NCBI GenBank assembly: GCA_026770575.1 | Contig: MU657167.1 | Location: 360,248-424,247 of the forward strand | Direction of reading: 5' to 3' | Source of the DNA: Pelagophyceae sp. CCMP2097 | Lineage: Eukaryota; Sar; Pelagophyceae | DNA length: 64,000 nucleotides | Part shown: positions 1-10,492 of the stretch, in pieces | How positions within the stretch are numbered: position 1 is the stretch's first letter | Layout: each line of letters begins with the position of its first letter | The notes under the pieces: generated by a model | What the model saw: the letters and a program-made list of their open reading frames with translations, nothing else | Told to the model about the DNA's origin: nothing | Database searches by the model: none | Translations under genes and position numbers: made by a program

Positions 1-1747
1 AGAACGTCGGCGCGGTTCGAAGCCGCGTCATCGACGAAGACCGCGTCGGCCGCCTGCGCGCAGAGTGCGGACGGAGCGCCACGCCCCCCCTCGCCGAGAG
101 CAGTCCCCGACTCGCCGAGAGCGACATGTCCGAAAGGATGCGCCGGACGGCGCGACCCTTGCTCTCGAAGGCCGGCCTGGCGAGGAACTCCGCGAAGACG
201 AAGAGGTCTCGGATGCCGAGCTCCTCGAGGAGGCGCCCCGCGGCGGCTGCGGGCGCTCTGGAGACGATTGACGAGACGACGCCGCGCCTCGCGAGCGTGC
301 GGACCAGCTCGACGAGGTCGAGGCGCGGCCGCAGCGCTGCGCAGACGTCGTCGTCGTCGTCCTCCAAAGTGCCGTCCCAGAGCGTGCCGTCGAGGTCCCA
401 GATAACGACCTTTGGTTGCCTTTTTGGTTGACGGAACGAGACGACGTCGACTATTCGGAGGCAGGGCTCGTAAGACTCAGAGACATCTCGATCCGTCGCC
501 CAGACGACGAGCGACGTCCGCGCGCCATGCGTCACGCGCGTGACGCGGTGCCGGTCGCGGCGCGCGTCAAACACGATGGCGCTCCGCAGCGACCCTCCCG
601 CAGCGTCCGCCGCCTCGACGGCCAGGCGGCCCGCGCCCTCGTCGGAAAACTCGAGCGAACCGCCGTCGTAGTCGCCTTTCTCAGAGAGCAGGACGACGAG
701 GCCCGTGCGCTTGTAGCTCGTGGCTTCAAACGTCTCGTCGCAGTGCCAGTGTTCGAAGTGGTCGCCGGCGGCGTAGCGGCAGCACTGCGGCCGCGTCATG
801 AACTTTGCATTCGCATCGTGCCGCAGCAGCGCGCGGGACAGCGCCGCGTACGTTTCGGGCGCGTCTTCGAGTTCGACGACGGCGATGCGCACGCGCCGCA
901 TCGTGCCAGACGCTTCGGCCTCGCCGCGCAAGAGGTTCATCGCGACGACCTCCGCCGCAGGCACCTCGACGGTGACCAAGCGCCGCGAAAACCGCGGGCT
1001 CGACCACGCCTCTGGGACGCTCCCGGGTTTTAGCGCCGCGGCCTCGGCCTCCCGCAAGACCACGAGCCCGGCTTCTCGCGCCTCGACGCGGAACCCGTCG
1101 AGGCCGAAGCACCGGCCCGCCTCCGCGGCGGCGGGGAACGCGCACACGGTCAGGTCCGGCCGGACGGCGAAGCACTCGCGGACTGCGCAATCCGCACCGC
1201 CGCCGTCGAGCACGACGACGAACAGCCTCGGCGCGCGCAGCAGGTCGACGTCCCCCGGCCGCCAGTCGTACGCGTCGCGGACCGCTTCGTCCGAGTCGTC
1301 GCCGTCGTCCGAGTCGTCGCCGTCGTCCGAGTCGTCGCCGCCGCCCGAGTCGCCGCCGTCCACTTCCGGGCCCGGCGGCCCGCGGCCGCGCGCGACCGCG
1401 AGCAGCCGCGGCAGCTCCTGGAGCGCGAGGCGCCGCACGGCGCACGCGCGCGGCGGCAGCGCGTCCGCCGCCGTTTGCAGCGCCTCGAGGCGTTGGCGCG
1501 CCGTGGCTGTGGCGACGTACGCGCACGCGCCGCGCGCTAGCGCCGGACAGACGTCGCCGCCGCCGACGACGACGACGACACCGCCGTCGGCCGCTGCGAC
1601 GGCCAGGTACCGCGCGACGGCCGCGAGCCTCTCGGCCGCAGAAACGGCGGTGCCCGCCGCAGCGTCGCCGCCGCGCCGCCGTTTCGGCGGCGGCCTCCGC
1701 TCCACCTCGACGTCGTCGTCCGAGTCGAGGCGCGGCGCGGCCTGCAT
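1..1747 (-). CDS. 2OG-Fe(II) oxygenase fused to an FkbH-like HAD phosphatase (partial, runs off left edge)
   Basis: One frame stays open from the ATG at 1747 to the left edge. Residues about 150-185 are an acidic GDDSD repeat. The middle carries a prolyl-4-hydroxylase-type 2OG dioxygenase: an iron-binding HxD in GDHFEHWHCDE, a GGSLEF strand, and the distal His plus 2OG-binding Arg in HRVTRVTHGARTSLVVW. The C-terminal part opens with VVIWDLDGTLWDGTL, the nucleophile motif of HAD subfamily IIIC (FkbH-like), and continues with VFVDD (motif near position 40). Reaching VFVDD in frame needs an intron at about 54-115, best read as a GC-AG intron (donor GCGAGT, acceptor CAG). The oxygenase would hydroxylate a protein or small molecule; the substrate is unknown. 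Joining of the two domains is seen directly; their functional link is inference. Confidence 0.8.
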   Translation of the reverse strand, partial: MQAAPRLDSDDDVEVERRPPPKRRRGGDAAAGTAVSAAERLAAVARYLAVAAADGGVVVVVGGGDVCPALARGACAYVATATARQRLEALQTAADALPPRACAVRRLALQELPRLLAVARGRGPPGPEVDGGDSGGGDDSDDGDDSDDGDDSDEAVRDAYDWRPGDVDLLRAPRLFVVVLDGGGADCAVRECFAVRPDLTVCAFPAAAEAGRCFGLDGFRVEAREAGLVVLREAEAAALKPGSVPEAWSSPRFSRRLVTVEVPAAEVVAMNLLRGEAEASGTMRRVRIAVVELEDAPETYAALSRALLRHDANAKFMTRPQCCRYAAGDHFEHWHCDETFEATSYKRTGLVVLLSEKGDYDGGSLEFSDEGAGRLAVEAADAAGGSLRSAIVFDARRDRHRVTRVTHGARTSLVVWATDRDVSESYEPCLRIVDVVSFRQPKRQPKVVIWDLDGTLWDGTLEDDDDDVCAALRPRLDLVELVRTLARRGVVSSIVSRAPAAAAGRLLEELGIRDLFVFAEFLARPAFESKGRAVRRILSDMSLSASRGLLSARGGVALRPHSARRRPTRSSSMTRLRTAPTF

Positions 1748-1860
1748 GGGCACCCGCCCGCGGTGGCGGTGGGCCTCCGCGAGACGCTCCGGCCGTGCCC
1801 GCGGTTCGATGCGGGGCCTCGTGACCCTCGGTCGACGTCCGAGCGCGCGCGCGACGCGCG

Positions 1861-1875
1861 TATCGCTAAAATATA
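1861..1875 (-). promoter_or_regulatory. TTTAGCGATA-type upstream element
   Basis: On the minus strand this reads TATATTTTAGCGATA, about 115 bp before the ATG of the oxygenase-HAD gene. It is one member of the recurrent TTTNGGCGA/TTTAGCGATC family described in the findings. Confidence 0.4.
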
Positions 1876-2072
1876 CCTTGCACTTTGGGCTCATCGAAAC
1901 TTCCGGAAGTCGCGATAGATGCGACGCCAAGAGCCTTACTGAACTCCGCCTACTGGCAGTTAAAGACGATGTGTCTTCGTCGAACTTTCTTCTACTTGAA
2001 CTTGAATCCATGAATTTGTTCTGGCAAGTTCCCGAAATATTGTGGCGTTCCGAGAGGTTCCAAATCTAGAAC

Positions 2073-4575
2073 ATGTCGCTTTCTCGCATGCGCCCCGCGG
2101 CGCGGTGCGTGCGCACGCAGACGTCGGCGCGCCGCGTCCGCCGCAGTCGACGCACCAACTTTTGACGGCTCGGCCGCGCGTTTCGAGATTTTTCGAGACG
2201 TCTGCGGGGAGGGGCGGCGTCGCCGACTCGCCGCCCTCGAACCGCCGGCCTTCAAAGGCCCGCCGCGCGGCCCGAATCGCCGGATGTAGGTTTGTCACGG
2301 GCGCGGCGTACCGCCTGGCCAAGCGCGTCATGCCGCGCATCTCGCCCACCGAGGCGGCGGCGTTGGAGGCAGGCACGGTGGGCTTCGACCGCGACCTCTT
2401 CTGCGGCTCGCCTTCGCTCAACAAGCTCGAGGCCAAGTACGCGCTGCCCCAGCTCCGCGCCGACGAGCGAGCGTTCCTCGACGGCCCGTGCGAAAAGCTC
2501 TGCGCCATGATCGACCAGTACGCCGTCACCGAGGCGCGCGACCTGCCGCAGCACGTCTGGGACTACATGCGCTCGGAAAAGTTCTTCGGCATGATCATCC
2601 CGAAAGCGTACGGCGGCCTCGGCTTTACCGCGCACGGCCATTCGCAAGTCGTGACCAAGATCGCCACGCGCAGCGTCGACGCTGCTGTGACGGTCATGGT
2701 CCCCAACTCGTTGGGCCCCGGCGAGTTGCTCATGCGCTACGGCACGCAGGATCAGCGCGACGCGTACCGTGCGTACCCCGCGCGCCGCTCGGATCCCGAG
2801 GCGCCGCGCCTCCCTGACCGCGGCCCGCCCACTTAGTGCCGGCGCTCGCGGACGGCCGCCTCATCCCGTGCTTTGGCCTGACGGGCCCGCCGTCTGGGTC
2901 GGACGCGGCGGCGATGCGCGACGGCGGCGACGTCGTGGTGGAGAACGGCGTGCTCGGCATCCGCGCCACGTTCAAGAAGCGCTACATCACGCTCGCGCCC
3001 GTGGCGGGCCTCGTCGGCCTCGCCATCCGCGTCAACGACCCGGCGGGGCTCCTCGGCGGCACGGGCGCCGCGGGCATCACGGTGGCGCTGCTCGAGCGCG
3101 GCCACGCCGGCCTCCGCGTCGGCGACCGCCACGACCCGCTCGTCGCGAGCTTCATGAACGGCACCGTCGAGGGCGATGACGTGTTCATCCCCGTGGAGAG
3201 CGTTATCGGCGGCCAGGCGCAGGTGGGCCGCGGCTGGAACATGCTTATGGACTGCCTCACCGAGGGCCGTGGTATCTCGCTGCCGGCGCTCAGCGTGGCG
3301 GCGGGCAAGTCGGTGACGGCGTCGGTGGGCGCGTATTCGCGCGTGCGCGAGCAGTTCAAGGTGCCGCTGGCCGAGCTCGAGGGCGTGCAGGAGCACCTGG
3401 CGCGCGTCGGCGCCAACTCTTTAATCATGCTCAGCGGCCAGATGCTGACCAACGCCATGCTCAACGCGCACGAGCAGCCGCCCGTAATCACTGCGATTCT
3501 GAAGCAGCAGACGACGGAGCGCATGCGCCAGGTCGTCAACGACGGCATGGACGTCCTCGGCGGCGCGGGCATCTGCCGCGGCAACGCCAACTTTATGGCC
3601 GCGCCCTACATGATGGTGCCCATTGCGATTACGGTCGAGGGCGCCAACACGCTGACGCGCACGCTCATCCAGTACGGCCAGGGCCTGACGCGGTCGCACC
3701 CGCACCTCTTGGACGTCATCAAGACGATTCAGCACGGCGACCAGCAGGCCGAGTTCGTGCGGCACGTGGCATCGCTCGTCGGCCACGGCGCGCGCAACGC
3801 GGCCGCGTCGCTCTGGCGGTCCGCCTTTCGCGCGCGGCGCTTCGCCGACGAGTCGGGGTCGGTGCGCAAGACGGTCGACTTCCACTCCTCGCAACTCGAC
3901 CGCCTTTCCGCCGCCTTTGCGCTCTGCGCCGACGTCTCGTTGCTCATGGGCGGCAAGATCAAGTTCGCCGAGATGCTCAGCGGCCGCTACGCCGACGTGA
4001 TGTCTAACCTCTATTTGGGCTACGCCACGCTCTGGTTCGCATCCAAGCATGCCAACGTCGAGGGCCTCGATGTCCTCGTCGAGTACACGATGCAAAAGGT
4101 CGAGGCGGACATTGAAATCGCGTTCCGCGGCATCTTTGCCAACTTCCCCGTGCCCGGCTGCGGCGCGCTCATGTCCGCGCTGGCCTTCCCGCTGTCGGCG
4201 CGCGCGTACGCGCAGCCCTCGGACGCGCTGGCGCGCAAGGTTTCGACGCTCGTCTCGACGGACTCTGCCGTGCGCGCGCTACTGGCCGAGGACATGTTCG
4301 TGCCCAAGGACGCGACGGAGCGCGTGGCGCTCCTCGAGCGCGCGCTGCCGCTCGTAATGCGCGCCAACGTTGTGCGCGCCGCGCTCCGCAAGGAGAAGCG
4401 CGCGCCGACGGCGGCCGAGGACGCGCTCATTTCCGAGGCGGAAAAGCTCCGCGAGGAGATCATCCAAGTCGACGCGTTTGCGCGGATCGGAGACGAGCGG
4501 CAGCAGACCGACGGCTGGACCGCCGGCGATCGCCCCGCCTTTGACAAGGAGGAGCCGCGGCGCGCCGTCGCCTAG
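2073..4575 (+). CDS. FadE-type acyl-CoA dehydrogenase, probably mitochondrial
   Basis: It catalyses the first, FAD-dependent step of fatty-acid beta-oxidation. The protein follows the large FadE/DUF1974 family closely: ALEAGTVGFDRDLF near the start, VPNSLGPGELL, LTGPPSGSDA, KRYITLAPVAG, GRGISLPALS, a TVEGANTLTRTLIQYGQG block, then the long C-terminal FadE region. Proposed exons are 2073-2104, 2290-2768 and 2837-4575. Intron 2 (2769-2836, GTGCGT...TTAG with CTGAC about 20 nt before the AG) restores the conserved YLPALADG exactly. Intron 1 (2105-2289) is inferred because the long frame has no ATG before 2330, and splicing from the ATG at 2073 gives a short Arg-rich, Met/Ser-rich presequence suited to mitochondrial import. 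The family is well known in bacteria; the introns show this copy is nuclear. Confidence 0.88.
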
Positions 4576-4770
4576 TCCCGGGACCCGCAGCGGATTTCAA
4601 TGTACCCCATCTTCTTCAGATGCAAATAGGATATAGCACTGCGACGACGCCCTTTTGGCCCGCAATCAACAACACTTAATGAAGCCGCATTGTGTCAACA
4701 GCCCCAGCAGACCAGGGGGTCGTCGGATTTCCGATTACTCTCTTGTCACGACCTCAAGCCCTCAGAGCTG

Positions 4771-4799
4771 TCGCCAAAAGACCTAACTTCGGCGATCGC
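4771..4799 (+). promoter_or_regulatory. paired GGCGA-type upstream elements
   Basis: Contains TCGCCAAAAG (4771-4780) and CTTCGGCGATCGCG just after it, in opposite orientations, 65-90 bp before the ATG at 4863. It belongs to the recurrent TTTNGGCGA element family. The remainder of 4576-4862 shows nothing else. Confidence 0.45.
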
Positions 4800-4862
4800 G
4801 AAAATTGATCTCGAGTCCGAGTCGCGGCTGGGAGCGGTGCGCGAGGCGCGACCCTTTGCGGC

Positions 4863-5771
4863 ATGTCGGAGCTCGAACAAGTCGTCGCCGCGGACGCCGC
4901 CGACGCGGGCGCGCCGGCGCCGGCGGCTGCCGCGAAGTGCAGCGTGCTGCTCGTCGCCGAGGCGCTGCCCTGCGGCCCGCGGACGCTCAAGGCGTCGCTG
5001 CCCGCCGGGAAGCGCTGCACGGCGGCGACGCTCCTTGGTCTCTTTGCGAGCAAGTTCGATCTCGACGCGTCCCAACTCGGCCTCTGCCTCAACGGCGGCG
5101 AACCGCTCACCGGCGGCGACCGCGTCCACTTCGACGACGAACTCACCGTCGCGACGGTCGTCGCGCGGCCCGCAGCCGCGGCGGCGCCCGTCGCAGAGGC
5201 GGCCGTCACCGCGGCAGCGGCGCCCGCAGCCGCGGATGGGCCCCCTGCAGCCGCAGAGGCGCCCGCCGTCGCCACAATGCTCGCGGCGCACGCGTGCGTC
5301 GCCGTCTACGGTGGCACTGACGCGGCGCGCGCGGCGACGTTTGACGTTTCGCGCTACCTGCGCTACGCGCTTCTGGACGCGCGCGGCGAGGGCCTGCAGC
5401 GGACGTTTTCGCTCGACGTCGACGCGGCCGACGCGCAGACGGCCGAGCTCGCCGACGAGACGACGGCGGCGCTGTCGCGCGTCGTCGCCGCCCTAGAACC
5501 CGGCGACCGCGTCGAGCTCGAGTGGGTCCAGGTCTCGCTGCCTTCAAAGGCGGGGCCGCCGCGCGTCGTCCGGCAGACGCAAAAGCTGAGCAAACTCTCT
5601 GCAACGGAAGAGGCCGCGCTCGCACAGCGGCACCCGTCGCCGCAGATCATGATGGCGAAAAACCTCCCGCAGAGCCTTTCGGCCTACCCGCAGAGCATCG
5701 CATCCTGCGGCCACAGCCACGGCCACGGCCACTGCGACCACGACCACGGCCTCATCCACGGCTCGGCGTAA
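4863..5771 (+). CDS. Unrecognised protein with a His/Cys metal-binding tail
   Basis: A 302-residue single-exon frame starting at a clear ATG just downstream of two GGCGA-type elements. Residues about 25-100 resemble a ubiquitin-like or PB1-like fold in layout only (short beta-like stretches, then NGGEPLTGGDRVHFDDELTV), but I cannot place it in a family. An Ala/Pro-rich spacer follows, then a second globular-looking part containing RYLRYALLDARGEG and EPGDRVELEW. The last 25 residues are striking: CGHSHGHGHCDHDHG, a potential zinc, nickel or copper ligand cluster. A second His-rich protein with the same HGHGH style is encoded at 60639-61170. Function unknown; metal handling is inference. Confidence 0.65.
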   Translation: MSELEQVVAADAADAGAPAPAAAAKCSVLLVAEALPCGPRTLKASLPAGKRCTAATLLGLFASKFDLDASQLGLCLNGGEPLTGGDRVHFDDELTVATVVARPAAAAAPVAEAAVTAAAAPAAADGPPAAAEAPAVATMLAAHACVAVYGGTDAARAATFDVSRYLRYALLDARGEGLQRTFSLDVDAADAQTAELADETTAALSRVVAALEPGDRVELEWVQVSLPSKAGPPRVVRQTQKLSKLSATEEAALAQRHPSPQIMMAKNLPQSLSAYPQSIASCGHSHGHGHCDHDHGLIHGSA

Positions 5772-5849
5772 AAGTGCTTTCGCTCAGAGGCAGCGCCCCG
5801 CACGATGCTGGACTGCAGCACCTCGCTCGGATGCGAGGGGTGTGCATCA

Positions 5850-5911
5850 ATTTGATTATGAGGGCTGCGGGGTTTGCGGCGGTGCGGGTCATTTGATTAT
5901 GAGGGCTGCGG
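5850..5911. repeat. Two 21-bp direct repeats
   Basis: The 21-bp unit beginning ATTTGATTATGAGGGCTGCG occurs at 5850-5870 and again at 5891-5911, between the convergent ends of the His-tailed gene and HPRT. They may be 3'-end or simple duplication sequences; no function is evident. Confidence 0.75.
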
Positions 5912-5955
5912 CCCCGGAGATTCGCGGTGTTTCCGCCGCGCACGCGCGCCGCCGC

Positions 5956-6865
5956 TCAGTCGAAGGCGTAGAGTTCGCGCTTGACGACGCCGACGAACGG
6001 AAGCGACCGGTACTTCCCACCCCAGTCCATGCCGTACCCGACCACAAACTCGTCCGGGCAGACGGCGCCGACGTAGTCGGGCCGCACGTCGACGGCGCGC
6101 CGCGAGACCTTGTCCAGGAGCACGCACGTCCGCACCGACTTGGCGTTGCGCTGGCCCAGCAGCTAAGCAGGCAAGAGTCCGGCGCAGCCCCGCGGATCGC
6201 AACGCGCAGACGTGGGCCGCGACTCCGCGGTTCGCAACCCGTCGGCCGCACACGCGTGGCCGCGACCCCCGCGTGTACGGACCTCGCGGAGCGAGGCGAG
6301 CGTGCGGCCCGAGTCGCACATTTCGTCGACGATGAGCACGTGCTTGCCGGCCATGGAGTTCGAGGCGTCCTTTGTGATCTAAGGCGGCGGCGTCCCCGCG
6401 GCGCAGGGCGGGCCTCTCGTGCGGACGCGCCTTGACGTTGCCCGACGAGACGGTGCCGAGCCCATACGACGAGGCGCAGATGAAGTCGACGTTGTGGGGC
6501 ACGGAGAGCTCTCTGCATAAGTCGGCGAGGAAGATGAATGCGCCGTCCATCAATCCGACGACTACCAATTCGTCATCCGGGCCGTAGTCGCGCGAGATCT
6601 GCGCCGCCAGCGAGGCGACGATGCGCTGCAGCACCTCGGCCGTGAAGAGGGGCTCCGGCTCGAGCACGTCGCGCGCCCACGCCGCCGTCGCCGAGTTGCG
6701 CCGCGCGGCGGCTTCGAGGGCCGCGATTCGCTTCTCCAAAGCTTCGCCCGCGCGCCCGGCGTCGGCCTTCGCCGAACCTTCGCACGACGCCGGCGCCGCG
6801 TACGACCCCAGCGCCACCGCCGCCGTCGAGCGCAGCGCGAGGCGCAAGATCGCGCGCGAAGCCAT
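5956..6865 (-). CDS. Hypoxanthine-guanine phosphoribosyltransferase
   Basis: Purine salvage: transfers phosphoribose from PRPP to hypoxanthine or guanine. Three exons: 6865-6431, 6378-6283 and 6162-5956. Exon 1 has an N-terminal hydrophobic or presequence-like stretch, then [20 protein letters not shown] and the SSYG motif. Exon 2 holds the PRPP loop [13 protein letters not shown]. Exon 3 holds [14 protein letters not shown] and [20 protein letters not shown], ending ELYAFD. Intron 2 (6163-6282) is GT-AG. Intron 1 (6379-6430, 52 nt) keeps the conserved frame only if the donor is AAG|GCGCGT, a GC-AG intron. The N-terminal extension suggests organelle or secretory routing, which I cannot decide. 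HPRT family certain; exact introns likely. Confidence 0.9.
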
Positions 6866-7078
6866 GTTCGCAAGTGACTCGGATTCGGAAAGGGAACACT
6901 GACTTCGGTAGATCTACTAGGAATTCCTACTACTCTGTACAATTATTGTATGCTTTCCGGCATTCCTCGGAATTGGCCTCGCACTTGGAGTTCCTATCAC
7001 TGTTATCAGCCCACGACCCACGCGAGCTCCCGCCGCGGCACCGGTGCACCCACGGCCGGTGCGCGCCTGCCAGGGCCC

Positions 7079-8518
7079 ATGCGCGGTATGCTGCGCGGCG
7101 GCGGGCGGCCCGCCGGGTATGGACCCGCGCTTGGCGCGCGTTTGGCGCGGCCGCTCTCGACGGCGACGTGCGACGTTGTAATCGTCGGGGGTGGCGTGAT
7201 CGGCACGTCGGTGGCGCTGCACCTCGCTCTCCGGGACCCGAACATGCGCATCAAGGTGCTTGAGCGCGACAGCACTTATACAAATGCCTCGGCGCCGCGG
7301 TCGGCGGGCGGCATCCGGCAGCAGTTTTCCCTGCGGCAAAACGTCCAACTGAGCATGTACGGCGCCGAATTCCTCCAGCGCGGCCTCGCCGACCTGCTCC
7401 CGGCGGGCGCCGACGTCCGCAAGCGCTTGAACTTTGTCGAGGCCGGATACCTGACGCTCGCGCGCTTCGGCGACCAGGCGACTAAGTTGAAAGCGTGCCA
7501 CGAGACGCAGGTCTCCGCGGGAGCCGACTGGATCACTTTCATGGACCGCGACGCGCTCCGCCAGCGCTTCCCCTGGCTCGACGTCGGCGACGAACACATC
7601 GCCTGCGGCGCCTTTGGCGAAAGAAACGAGGGCTATTTCGACCCCTGGGCCCTGCTGGAGCTCTCGCGCGACGCCGCCAGAGCCGTGGGCCGCAACGTCG
7701 AGTTTGTCCGCGACACGGGCGCCACGGGCCTCGTCTTGGACCGCTGCAGACTCGTCGGCGTGAAAGTGGCCGGGCGAGGGCGCGCGGACGACGGCGACGC
7801 CGTCCACGCCGCAGTCGTCGTCAACGCCGCCGGCGCGCACTCGGCTGCGCTCCTCGCCGGCGCGGTGGGCGACGAAATCGCGGAACTGCCCATTTCTCCG
7901 CGGAAGCGCTGCATTTTCGCAGTCTCGTGCCCGCCGCCCGCGCCAAACGACCGCTTCCCGAGGCCGCCGCCGAACGCGCCGCTCACCATCGCCCCAAGCG
8001 GCGCGTACTTCCGAGGCGACTTGCGCGACGGGCGCTTCCTCTGCGGCGTCTCGCCGGTGCGTCCCCTCGATGAAGAGGCCTCTTTGCGCCGTCTCGAGAA
8101 AGGGGCCGCTGGCGCGTTTCCCGACGCTTGCGCTTAGCCCGAAGACGCGGACCCGGACGTGACGGACCTGGCGGACCTCGAGGACGTGGACCACAGTCTC
8201 TTCGAGTCTTCCATCTGGCCGGCGCTGGCCGAGGTGGCGCCAGCGCTCGAGTCGCTGCGCGTCGAGGCCTCGTGGGCCGGCCTCTACGAGTACAACACGC
8301 TGGACCAGAACGGCGTCGTCGGGTGGCACCCCTCGTTCGACGGCGGGCTCATGCTCGCGACGGGCTTCTCCGGTCATGGCCTCCAGCACGCGCCGGGCGT
8401 CGGCCGCGCCGTCGCCGAGCTCGTCGTCGACGGCACCTTCCAGACCATCGACCTCGCGCCCTTTTCCTTCGACAGAGTTGCGAAGAACATGCCCTTTAAG
8501 GAACAAGGCATCTACTGA
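7079..8518 (+). CDS. FOXRED1: FOXRED1-like FAD-dependent oxidoreductase
   Basis: A DAO-family flavoprotein resembling FOXRED1, a mitochondrial complex I assembly factor. It has an Arg-rich presequence, then the dinucleotide-binding DVVIVGGGVIGTSVALHLA. Next come SAPRSAGGIRQQFSL (the FAD/active-site region of this clade), a central VVNAAGAHSAALL, and a C-terminal GLYEYNTLDQNGVVGWHP and GFSGHGLQHAPGVGRAVAEL. One intron at 8057-8137 (GTGCGT...TTAG, 81 nt) joins GVSP to PEDADPDV in phase 0. The start at 7079 gives a normal mitochondrial leader; an in-frame ATG at 6950 would add 43 residues of unlikely sequence. It is divergent from HPRT, with 85-215 bp between starts. Confidence 0.87.
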
Positions 8519-8569
8519 ATCCAGACGACGCCCCGCGGCCACGTGGCCACACTTCAGGGGGCACCGCAC

Positions 8570-10279
8570 TTAGAGGCTTCGGGCGTGGTCCGTGTCGGTT
8601 TCGGGGCGCGCCTGCTTCCTTTGCCGGCGGAGGCGCTTCGCCAGCCACGAGACGGCCGCGGCGCCCTTCCACGACGCGTCCGCGTCGTCGGCCGCGCGGG
8701 CGCGGAGGTTGTAGAGGAGCGTGTCCTCGCCGTCGCGGTGCGGGCGCCGCACGGTGAGGAGCTCCGTCGTCGTGGCGCACTGCGCGCGCGCGTCGTCGTC
8801 GGCCCAGTAAGACAGTGCGTCTGCGCCCCAAGAGGTGCGCCGCCCGTCGCCGCCGACGACGAGCGCGCGGGCGCGGGCGCCGCCGCCGGCGCTGCCGACG
8901 GGGAGGACGACGGCGCCGTTGCGCGGCCGCGCGAGCGTCGGGCCGGGCTCGAAGCGCATCGTCTCTGCTCGCAGCAGCTCCGTCGACGCGGTGCGTTTGC
9001 CGCCGGCGCGGCCGCCGACGACGAGGACGTCGCCGCCGGCGAGCGTGATCGCCGCGGCGCCGGACCGCGGCTCGGCGAGGTCCGGCCCGCGGCGCCAGTC
9101 TTCGGCGCCGACGTCGAAAATCCACGTCGCCTTTGTGTCGCTTTTGCCGTCGCTGCCGCCGGCGACGAGCACGCAGCCGTGCCGCCGCAGCACGACGGCG
9201 ACGTGGCCGCGGCGCGGCTCCGGCAGCGGCGGCCCCGGCGACCATGACAAGGTGTCGACGTCGAGCCACGCCGTCGTCGCCAGCGTGCGGTCGCGACTCG
9301 GCGCCGTAGAGTCGTAGCCGCCGATGACGAGGATGCGCCGCCGCAGCGACCCGTCCGCCACGGGATGGTCGACGACGACGGCGGCAAAGTCTTGGCGCGG
9401 CCGCGGGAGGCTCGGCCCCGCGGCCCACCTCCGCGCCTCAAAGTCCAGGACCTCCGTCGTCGCCGTCGACGCGCCGCTTTCGCGGCCGCCAAAGACGAAG
9501 ATGCAGCCGCCCTTTGGGCCGTGCGCGGAGCCGTCCTCTCGGCCGTGCGGCCAGTGCAGAGACGCGCCGCCGTCGCGTGACCGCAGCATGCGCGGGCCCG
9601 GCCGCGTCTGCAGCGTGCGCGTGTCGAGCCAGACCGTCTCGCGCGCCGCGCGGCCGCCGACGAGGAGGGCCCAGTGCGTGTGCGCGAGCGCGACGGCCGT
9701 CGGCCCGCGGCCGGCGACGTTGGGCCCCGGCCGAAAGTCGGCGTAGTCCAGCGCCTCGAAGACGTGGGCCGTGAGACCGTAGTAGTCGAGGTCGCAGACG
9801 AGGCGCGCCGTCTCCGCGTCTGGCAGTATGCGCAGTGCCTCGCGCAGCGCAACCGCGTCTCCCGTCTGCAGAAAATTCAGGACGACATGGAAATGCGTGC
9901 CGTCTCGGCCGTGCAGCGAAACGGACCCGTCGGCGTCCGCCCGCAAGAGGCCCGCGTGGCGGCCGAACATGGCGCCGAGCATGGAATCCTCGAAGCGCGT
10001 CAGAGACTGCGCAGAAGTTTCGAAGCGCATCCCACCGACCAAGAGCACGACCGGGGCCTCGCCGCCGCCGCCGCGGGCCGCGCGCGAAATCCGGTGCGTG
10101 CCCCCCGGGCTGTCAAAGCCCTCTGCGCCCGCGTCCTCGCGGTCCTGCGCGCCGTCAAAGGCCAGCGGGCAGTGAGGCGGGCAGTCCGCCAACGGCGGCC
10201 GCCGCTCCTCGCCCCGCTTGCTCGGAGACACCCGGATCTGCCTGGGCGCCCGGGTCTGCCGCGCGCCGAGGGACGGCAT
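8570..10279 (-). CDS. BTB (T1-type)-Kelch repeat protein
   Basis: A 569-residue frame from the first in-frame ATG at 10279; the frame stays open upstream to about 10414. An unstructured N-terminus precedes a potassium-channel-tetramerisation-type BTB fold: VVLLVGGMRFETSAQSLTRF, then DGTHFHVVLNFLQTGD. Six or so Kelch blades follow, each with a GG pair and downstream W or F (LLVGGRAARETVWLD, FVFGGRE, LVIGGYDS, LVAGGSDGK, VVGGRAGGK, VVGGDGRR). Such BTB-Kelch proteins often act as cullin-3 substrate adaptors; that role here is inference. The C-terminus is basic (KRLRRQRKQARPE). No intron is needed. It converges on the FOXRED1-like gene with about 50 bp between stops. Confidence 0.85.
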   Translation of the reverse strand: MPSLGARQTRAPRQIRVSPSKRGEERRPPLADCPPHCPLAFDGAQDREDAGAEGFDSPGGTHRISRAARGGGGEAPVVLLVGGMRFETSAQSLTRFEDSMLGAMFGRHAGLLRADADGSVSLHGRDGTHFHVVLNFLQTGDAVALREALRILPDAETARLVCDLDYYGLTAHVFEALDYADFRPGPNVAGRGPTAVALAHTHWALLVGGRAARETVWLDTRTLQTRPGPRMLRSRDGGASLHWPHGREDGSAHGPKGGCIFVFGGRESGASTATTEVLDFEARRWAAGPSLPRPRQDFAAVVVDHPVADGSLRRRILVIGGYDSTAPSRDRTLATTAWLDVDTLSWSPGPPLPEPRRGHVAVVLRRHGCVLVAGGSDGKSDTKATWIFDVGAEDWRRGPDLAEPRSGAAAITLAGGDVLVVGGRAGGKRTASTELLRAETMRFEPGPTLARPRNGAVVLPVGSAGGGARARALVVGGDGRRTSWGADALSYWADDDARAQCATTTELLTVRRPHRDGEDTLLYNLRARAADDADASWKGAAAVSWLAKRLRRQRKQARPETDTDHARSL

Positions 10280-10492
10280 GAGCAGGCGCGTCGCCTGCGG
10301 GGGGGGGGGCGCATCACGGAGGGACCGAGGAACCTGGAGAGATCTTCGCGTCGGGAAACACGGGGCCTCGGGAGACGCTGGGCCTCGCCATGCCAACTCG
10401 ACGACGCGCCACACGCCGACGATGCGGATGCGTCGCCGTATACCTGACCGGGCCCTCAGAGCGCGGGATCCACGGCAATGGAATTCCTAGAG

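Noticed and set aside
798..2069. Long plus-strand open frame opposite the oxygenase-HAD gene
   Set aside because: Ser/Arg/Thr-rich composition with no motif; it mirrors the minus-strand gene and is a GC-rich shadow.
2073..4575. Bacterial contamination, because FadE is a mainly bacterial type
   Set aside because: Two phase-correct introns and the same donor style as neighbouring genes show it is nuclear.
6917..8569. 550-residue minus-strand frame over the FOXRED1-like gene
   Set aside because: No conserved motif, while the plus strand gives a clear flavoprotein; antisense shadow.
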